Shown: positions 6,409 to 10,170 of the stretch, one piece after another | How the letters are laid out: every line of letters begins with the position of its first letter | How positions within the stretch are numbered: position 1 is the stretch's first letter | Source of the DNA: an uncultured Chlorobiota bacterium | Lineage (GTDB): Bacteria; Bacteroidota; Bacteroidia; Bacteroidales; JAADGE01 | Reading direction: 5' to 3' | DNA length: 10,170 nt | NCBI GenBank assembly: GCA_947311125.1 | Contig: CAMZKI010000110.1 | Span: forward strand, 1-10,170 | Program-made: the position numbers and the translations under genes | The notes under the pieces: generated by a model | Databases searched by the model: none | The model's input: only the letters and a program-made list of their open reading frames with translations | What the model was told of the DNA's origin: nothing

Positions 6409-8466
6409 ATGAAAAAACTAATTATACTCACTGTTATTTTTCTGTCTGCAGAAATTTGTTTTTCGCAAGAGGACAGCCTTAACGCACTTAAAGATTGGCA
6501 ATTAAAAGGTTATGCTCAAAGTGCAGAACTGTATAGTGACCAAATTACCGCGATAAAATACTACTCTGAATATTACAAACGAAATAAAAATAATTATGAT
6601 ATTGCATATAAACTTGCCGATCTGTATTTTAAAATTAAAAATTATCAAAAAGCAAAACCTCTTTATTACATTACTTATAAAAAAAATAAATATAAATACC
6701 CTAAATCAATTTTTAAATACGGGCAAACCCTTAAGGCAGAAGAAAATTTCGACAGTGCTGCCGTATGTTTTCAAATATACCGAGACGAAATTATATACAA
6801 ACTGAAAAAGACAGAACAAAATAAAGAGTTATTTTTAGTTGAAAAAGAACTTAAAGGATGCGAAAATGCTGTTTTCTCTTCAAAATCCGATGCCGAAAAA
6901 ATCACCGTAAAAAAATTAAATCAATCCGTCAATACTTCATACAAAGAATCATCTCCGATAATTTGGAATGACACTACATTGATATACACTTCATATATGA
7001 TAGACTCCGTTCCTGTAATAAACATAAATACGCGAAATTTACCGAATGAAAAATATTATTCCGCAAAATTAACCGAAGACTATTGGCAAGGAGGTTTTTC
7101 TGCTCCGAAGCCTTTCGTCAATCTCAAAAATTTAAGTATGTCGGGAGGCTCATTCTCCGATGACCGAAAACGTTTTTATTTTGCGGCAGGCAGTAAAGAT
7201 ATATACGGCAGAGTATACAGTTCTCTTTATGTAAGTACATTTAAAAACGGGAAATGGTCAAAGCCCAAAAAACTGAACGGAAAAATTAATTCTAAAAAAT
7301 ACATATCAACACAACCTGCAGTAGGAAAATGTTACAATCCTGATTTCGATGTCATATACTTCGTATCCGACAGACCCGGAGGATACGGCGGAACAGATAT
7401 TTGGTATACCGTTTATGATAAAATAACAAAAAAATATAAAGACCCCGTTAATGCCGGAAGCTATATTAATACACCCGGAAATGAAATTACTCCGAATGTT
7501 AATAACGAAACTAAAACTCTTTACTTCAGCTCCGACGGACATTCCGGATACGGAGGCTATGACATTTATAAAACCTTTGGCGAACTTGTTAACTGGATTC
7601 CGCCGCAGAATATGGGTAAGCCCGTAAACTCTTCTTTTGATGACATATGGTTTACTCAGTCGAAAAATAATGATGCAGGTTTTATTGTTTCAAACAGATA
7701 TCGTAACACTAATACGCAAACAGAACATTGCTGTTATGATATTTTTAAATACGGTGTTGTAAACAAAAAAATAATTGAAATCTCAGATACCGTCTTCGAA
7801 ACCGATGAACAAATCCTGTCTGAAAACAAAAAGAAAAAAACAAAACAAATATCTGCCAACACAATAGTTAAATTGCACATTAAAAACAACGATAATGGTG
7901 AATATATTTGTCTGGCTGCCGATACAACCGATAATAACGGCAGATTTCATTTCAAAATTGATAAAAATCAAGACTATAAGCTGACAATAGAGAAAGAAAA
8001 TTTCACGCCTACGTCCCTTATTTTAAATTCAGATAACTTAATTCACAACAAATCCGATTTTAAATCATTGACAATTATCCCTTTACAAAAAGAACCCGTT
8101 ACTCTGAATAATATATATTTTGAATTCAATAAATGGGATTTATCAGAAAGCTCAAAATTGTATTTAGATACTTTTTTATACAAAATTATGACCGAAAATA
8201 AAGATATAGTAATAGAAATAAGTGCACATACCGACGGTATCGGAGATTCTGTATACAACTTAGTCCTGTCAAAAAAACGTGCCGAAAGTGTAGTAAAATA
8301 CCTGACACAAAAAGGAATAAGTAAAAACAGGCTTATTGCAAAAGGCTACGGAGAAGAAAAGCCTCTTGTATCCGAAATTACGGAAAACGGTGAAGATAAT
8401 CCGGAAGCACGAGCAAAAAACAGAAGGATAGAATTCAGAGTTGTCGGTCTCGTAATAAACCGATAA
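6409..8466 (+). CDS. PorE-like TPR / PD40 propeller / CRD / OmpA protein
   Basis: The 685-residue exported protein has a signal peptide (MKKLIILTVIFLSAEICFS, cleavage before Q20) and four regions. A TPR-like helical region covers about 33-130. A PD40/WD40-like propeller covers about 170-450, with blades such as VIYFVSDRPGGYGGTDIW and TLYFSSDGHSGYGGYDIY. A carboxypeptidase-regulatory-like beta domain spans about 485-555 (DTTDNNGRFHFKI). An OmpA-like domain at 566-680 carries HTDG (607-610), LSKKRAESV and NRRIEFRV (671-678), the aspartate and arginine regions that bind diaminopimelate. This order is that of PorE (PG1058 of Porphyromonas gingivalis), which ties the T9SS to peptidoglycan. Cys17 is not in a good lipobox (AEIC), so a soluble periplasmic or complex-bound form is likelier than a lipoprotein. 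As it follows a PorP-like gene by 12 bases, it is probably an accessory partner of that protein. Confidence 0.88.
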   Translation: MKKLIILTVIFLSAEICFSQEDSLNALKDWQLKGYAQSAELYSDQITAIKYYSEYYKRNKNNYDIAYKLADLYFKIKNYQKAKPLYYITYKKNKYKYPKSIFKYGQTLKAEENFDSAAVCFQIYRDEIIYKLKKTEQNKELFLVEKELKGCENAVFSSKSDAEKITVKKLNQSVNTSYKESSPIIWNDTTLIYTSYMIDSVPVININTRNLPNEKYYSAKLTEDYWQGGFSAPKPFVNLKNLSMSGGSFSDDRKRFYFAAGSKDIYGRVYSSLYVSTFKNGKWSKPKKLNGKINSKKYISTQPAVGKCYNPDFDVIYFVSDRPGGYGGTDIWYTVYDKITKKYKDPVNAGSYINTPGNEITPNVNNETKTLYFSSDGHSGYGGYDIYKTFGELVNWIPPQNMGKPVNSSFDDIWFTQSKNNDAGFIVSNRYRNTNTQTEHCCYDIFKYGVVNKKIIEISDTVFETDEQILSENKKKKTKQISANTIVKLHIKNNDNGEYICLAADTTDNNGRFHFKIDKNQDYKLTIEKENFTPTSLILNSDNLIHNKSDFKSLTIIPLQKEPVTLNNIYFEFNKWDLSESSKLYLDTFLYKIMTENKDIVIEISAHTDGIGDSVYNLVLSKKRAESVVKYLTQKGISKNRLIAKGYGEEKPLVSEITENGEDNPEARAKNRRIEFRVVGLVINR

Positions 8467-8490
8467 ATATTAACATTAATAAAAAATACT

Positions 8491-9576
8491 ATGAAAACAA
8501 TACTGATAGTCGAAGACAATAAGCAAGTAAGAAACGAAATATCCGATTTATTAAAAATGGAAGATTTTAATGTTATTGAAGCTTCCAACGGATTAGACGG
8601 TTTTATTAAAGCCGTTAACAATTTACCCGACATAATAATTTCCGATATAATGATGCCTGTAATAGACGGCTACAAAATGTTTAAAGAACTGAAAAAGAAT
8701 TCAATGACAGCCCAAATACCTATAATATTTTTATCCGCACTTTCTGCAGATGAAGATATTCGTAAAGGTATGAATATAGGAGCTGAAGATTATCTCACAA
8801 AACCTGTTGACCCGGAAGATTTAATACTTGCAACGGAAAGTAAATTAGAAAAGTATTCAAAATTTGAAAAACAATACGAAATTATAAAAACAGATATTAC
8901 AAATATTTTGTATCACGAAATAAACACACCTCTGAATGCTGTTATCGGTTTCTCAGACTATTTAAGAACCGGTGTTGATGAGCTCTCAAGAGAAAATATA
9001 AAAAAAATTGCCGATAATATATATGACGGAGGAAAAAGACTCCATAAACTTGTTAAAAGATATTTAGTCTACTCTGAATTGAGAATGAATTCAACAAGTA
9101 TTTCCGGAATAAAAAAAATGAGAAACTGTGATTATATAAATACACTTAAAATTATTAATAAAGTTACCGATTACAAAGAATTTAAACACAGAAAAAAAGA
9201 TTTTGAAATTTCGGCAGAACCGGTTGAACTGAAAATTGAAGAACATTTATTCAAACTTTTAATCGAAGAACTAATAGACAATGCAGTCAAATTCTCTTCA
9301 TACGGAAAAAAAATATTTATAAATGCATACACCGAAAACGGCAGTTACATTCTTAAAGTTAAAAATCAAGGATCAGGACTGTCAAAAGAAGAAATTATGC
9401 AAATTAACGACTTCAACCAAATAAACAAACATACATATGCACAAAACGGATCCGGCATAGGTCTTTCCATTGTTAAAATGATAACTGATATCTACGGCGA
9501 AGATTTTGAAATCGAAAGCATACCGAAAACATTTTTTTGCGTAATTCTCTCCTTCAAAAGATTTATAAAAGAATGA
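8491..9576 (+). CDS. Cytoplasmic receiver-histidine kinase hybrid (REC-HisKA-HATPase)
   Basis: The 361-residue protein has no signal peptide or membrane segment. Residues 1-120 are a CheY-like receiver with acidic pair E8-D9, phospho-acceptor D52 (IISDIMMP), S82 and K104 (YLTKP). A HisKA-type H-box follows at H142 (YHEINTPLNAVIGFSDYL). The HATPase has an N-box around N264 (LLIEELIDNAVKFSS), a G1 box at 292-296 (NQGSG) and a G2 box at 320-326 (GSGIGLS). So it is a kinase governed by its own N-terminal receiver and has no DNA-binding output. It needs an upstream phosphodonor and a downstream receiver, neither of which is in this window. The G1 box has asparagine where aspartate is usual. It is the last gene of the operon, 24 bases after the PorE-like gene and ahead of the terminator, so it probably senses or controls module production or function (inference). 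It is not PorX, which is a receiver plus PglZ-type domain, nor PorY, which is membrane bound. Confidence 0.92.
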   Translation: MKTILIVEDNKQVRNEISDLLKMEDFNVIEASNGLDGFIKAVNNLPDIIISDIMMPVIDGYKMFKELKKNSMTAQIPIIFLSALSADEDIRKGMNIGAEDYLTKPVDPEDLILATESKLEKYSKFEKQYEIIKTDITNILYHEINTPLNAVIGFSDYLRTGVDELSRENIKKIADNIYDGGKRLHKLVKRYLVYSELRMNSTSISGIKKMRNCDYINTLKIINKVTDYKEFKHRKKDFEISAEPVELKIEEHLFKLLIEELIDNAVKFSSYGKKIFINAYTENGSYILKVKNQGSGLSKEEIMQINDFNQINKHTYAQNGSGIGLSIVKMITDIYGEDFEIESIPKTFFCVILSFKRFIKE

Positions 9577-9628
9577 TAAACTAAACACTGCACAAAACAG
9601 TTTTCATGATTTAACAAAGTTTAGTTTA
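9577..9628. other. Inverted repeat just after the kinase stop
   Basis: The ten bases right after the stop codon (9577-9586) are the exact reverse complement of 9619-9628, with a 32-base interval that contains a small nested 4-bp stem (9587-9590 with 9598-9601). It is AT-rich, has no T-run of its own, and ends two bases before the main terminator hairpin. It may stabilise the 3' end of the message or be chance. Confidence 0.5.
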
Positions 9629-9630
9629 AT

Positions 9631-9662
9631 GAGGGTGAATACAATTTTCACCCTCGTTTTTT
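9631..9662 (+). terminator. Rho-independent terminator of the operon
   Basis: A perfect 9-bp stem (GAGGGTGAA, 9631-9639, pairing with 9647-9655) encloses a 7-base loop and is followed by G and a six-T run (9657-9662). It closes the five-gene unit 55 bases after the kinase stop. No comparable hairpin occurs between the preceding genes, which supports one transcript. Confidence 0.9.
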
Positions 9663-9753
9663 ATACCGAAAAAACCTCTTAGGTAATAATACCCAATTGT
9701 AAATATTCTGCAGTTTAGGCTTTTCAACCCTGAAAAACAACTTACAGACAACC

Positions 9754-9761
9754 TATATTTG
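9754..9761 (+). promoter_or_regulatory. Bacteroidota -7 promoter box for the right-edge gene
   Basis: TATATTTG matches TAnnTTTG exactly, 50 bases before the ATG at 9812. It shares the following bases (GTAAnAGAAA) with the operon promoter at 537, which suggests the same sigma factor and perhaps similar control. I do not see a good -33 element. The region between this box and the terminator holds only short palindromic words (for example 9674-9684). Confidence 0.6.
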
Positions 9762-9811
9762 TAATAGAAATCAACAGTTAAATAATTATATAAATTTTAA
9801 ATCCCATAGTC

Positions 9812-10170
9812 ATGAAAAACTTACTTTACATTCTCAGGTTAAAAAGCACTCTATTACTTTTAGGCGTAATAGTGCTGACCATAAACGTAAACGCCCAAAC
9901 AAAATCCTGGACAGGAGGAATTAACACTGATTGGAATACAGCCGAAAACTGGATAGACAGTATAATTCCCGACATAAACACTGACGTTGTCATTGAAGCC
10001 TCAGCAAAATACTTTCCGGTAGTAAATACTCTCGGAGATTCTTGCAAATCTCTGTTAATAAGAGACGGAGCAACATTAGACATTCAACCCGGCGGCTCAC
10101 TGTTTATTGCAGGAAACTTAACCATAGGAGAAGGCATATCCGGGAGTTTAAACTGTGTAAATGAAACCAT
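9812..10170 (+). CDS. Secreted, probably surface, protein (5' part only, runs off the window)
   Basis: The reading frame opens at ATG 9812 and stays open to the window end, giving about 119 residues. The N-terminus MKNLLYILRLKSTLLLLGV... is a signal peptide with likely cleavage after NVNA, before QTKSW. The mature start SWTGGINTDWNTAENW, then repeated beta-strand stretches (DVVIEASAKYFP, CKSLLIRDGATLDIQPGG, LFIAGNLTIGEG), is typical of large Bacteroidota extracellular proteins that build beta-helix or beta-sandwich stalks. Such proteins usually end in a T9SS sorting domain, but that end is not visible. It has its own promoter and lies after the terminator, so it is a separate transcript. Whether it shares the secretion partners upstream is unknown. 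Confidence 0.85.
   Translation, partial: MKNLLYILRLKSTLLLLGVIVLTINVNAQTKSWTGGINTDWNTAENWIDSIIPDINTDVVIEASAKYFPVVNTLGDSCKSLLIRDGATLDIQPGGSLFIAGNLTIGEGISGSLNCVNET

Noticed and set aside
6596..6805. Nested plus-strand frame in the PorE-like gene, plus minus-strand frames at 7306-7542, 7783-7971, 8043-8258 and 8346-8633
   Set aside because: All are out-of-frame shadows of the PorE-like and kinase genes, of low complexity and without their own signals.
8491..9576. Assignment as PorX or PorY, the known T9SS two-component pair
   Set aside because: PorX has a receiver joined to a PglZ-type domain, and PorY is membrane bound. This protein has receiver plus kinase domains and no membrane segment.
9826..10083. 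Minus-strand frame opposite the right-edge gene, and another at 9382-9588 opposite the kinase
   Set aside because: The opposite strand has a signal peptide with a promoter, or intact kinase motifs; these frames have nothing comparable.

Overview
The window looks like chromosome from a low-GC (roughly one third G+C by eye) member of the Bacteroidota that has a type IX secretion system (T9SS). The evidence is a C-terminal type B sorting domain (CHU_C / gliding-motility-associated family) on a giant PKD-repeat protein, a PorP/SprF-family barrel protein, a PorE-like TPR/beta-propeller/OmpA protein, two exact matches to the Bacteroidota -7 promoter box (TAnnTTTG), and almost no Shine-Dalgarno sequences. 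No genus can be assigned from this alone.

Left edge (1-301): a small unrecognised gene on the minus strand ends inside a perfect inverted repeat with 38-bp arms. The repeat runs off the window, and its plus-strand arm reads as the matching tail of a convergent, nearly identical coding sequence. Positions 302-592 form a divergent intergenic region with a 10-bp inverted repeat and a good -7 box for the rightward genes.

Centre (593-9576): five plus-strand genes are packed as one probable operon, with a 50-bp overlap and then gaps of 7, 12 and 24 bases. In order they encode a small secreted basic protein of unknown function, a 1445-residue surface protein (14 PKD repeats, two further Ig-like segments, type B sorting domain), a PorP/SprF-like outer-membrane protein, a PorE-like periplasmic protein with an OmpA peptidoglycan-binding end, and a soluble receiver-histidine kinase. 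A clear rho-independent terminator follows at 9631-9662. My reading is that this is an accessory T9SS module. The PKD protein would be the exported surface fibre or adhesin, the PorP-like protein its outer-membrane partner, the PorE-like protein a link to peptidoglycan, and the last protein an attached signalling device. That reading is inference from family knowledge and gene order.

Right edge (9577-10170): after the terminator, a second promoter with nearly the same -7 box drives the start of another secreted protein, cut by the window end. Its W-rich opening is typical of large Bacteroidota surface proteins.

I saw no rRNA, tRNA, CRISPR array, transposase or prophage gene.
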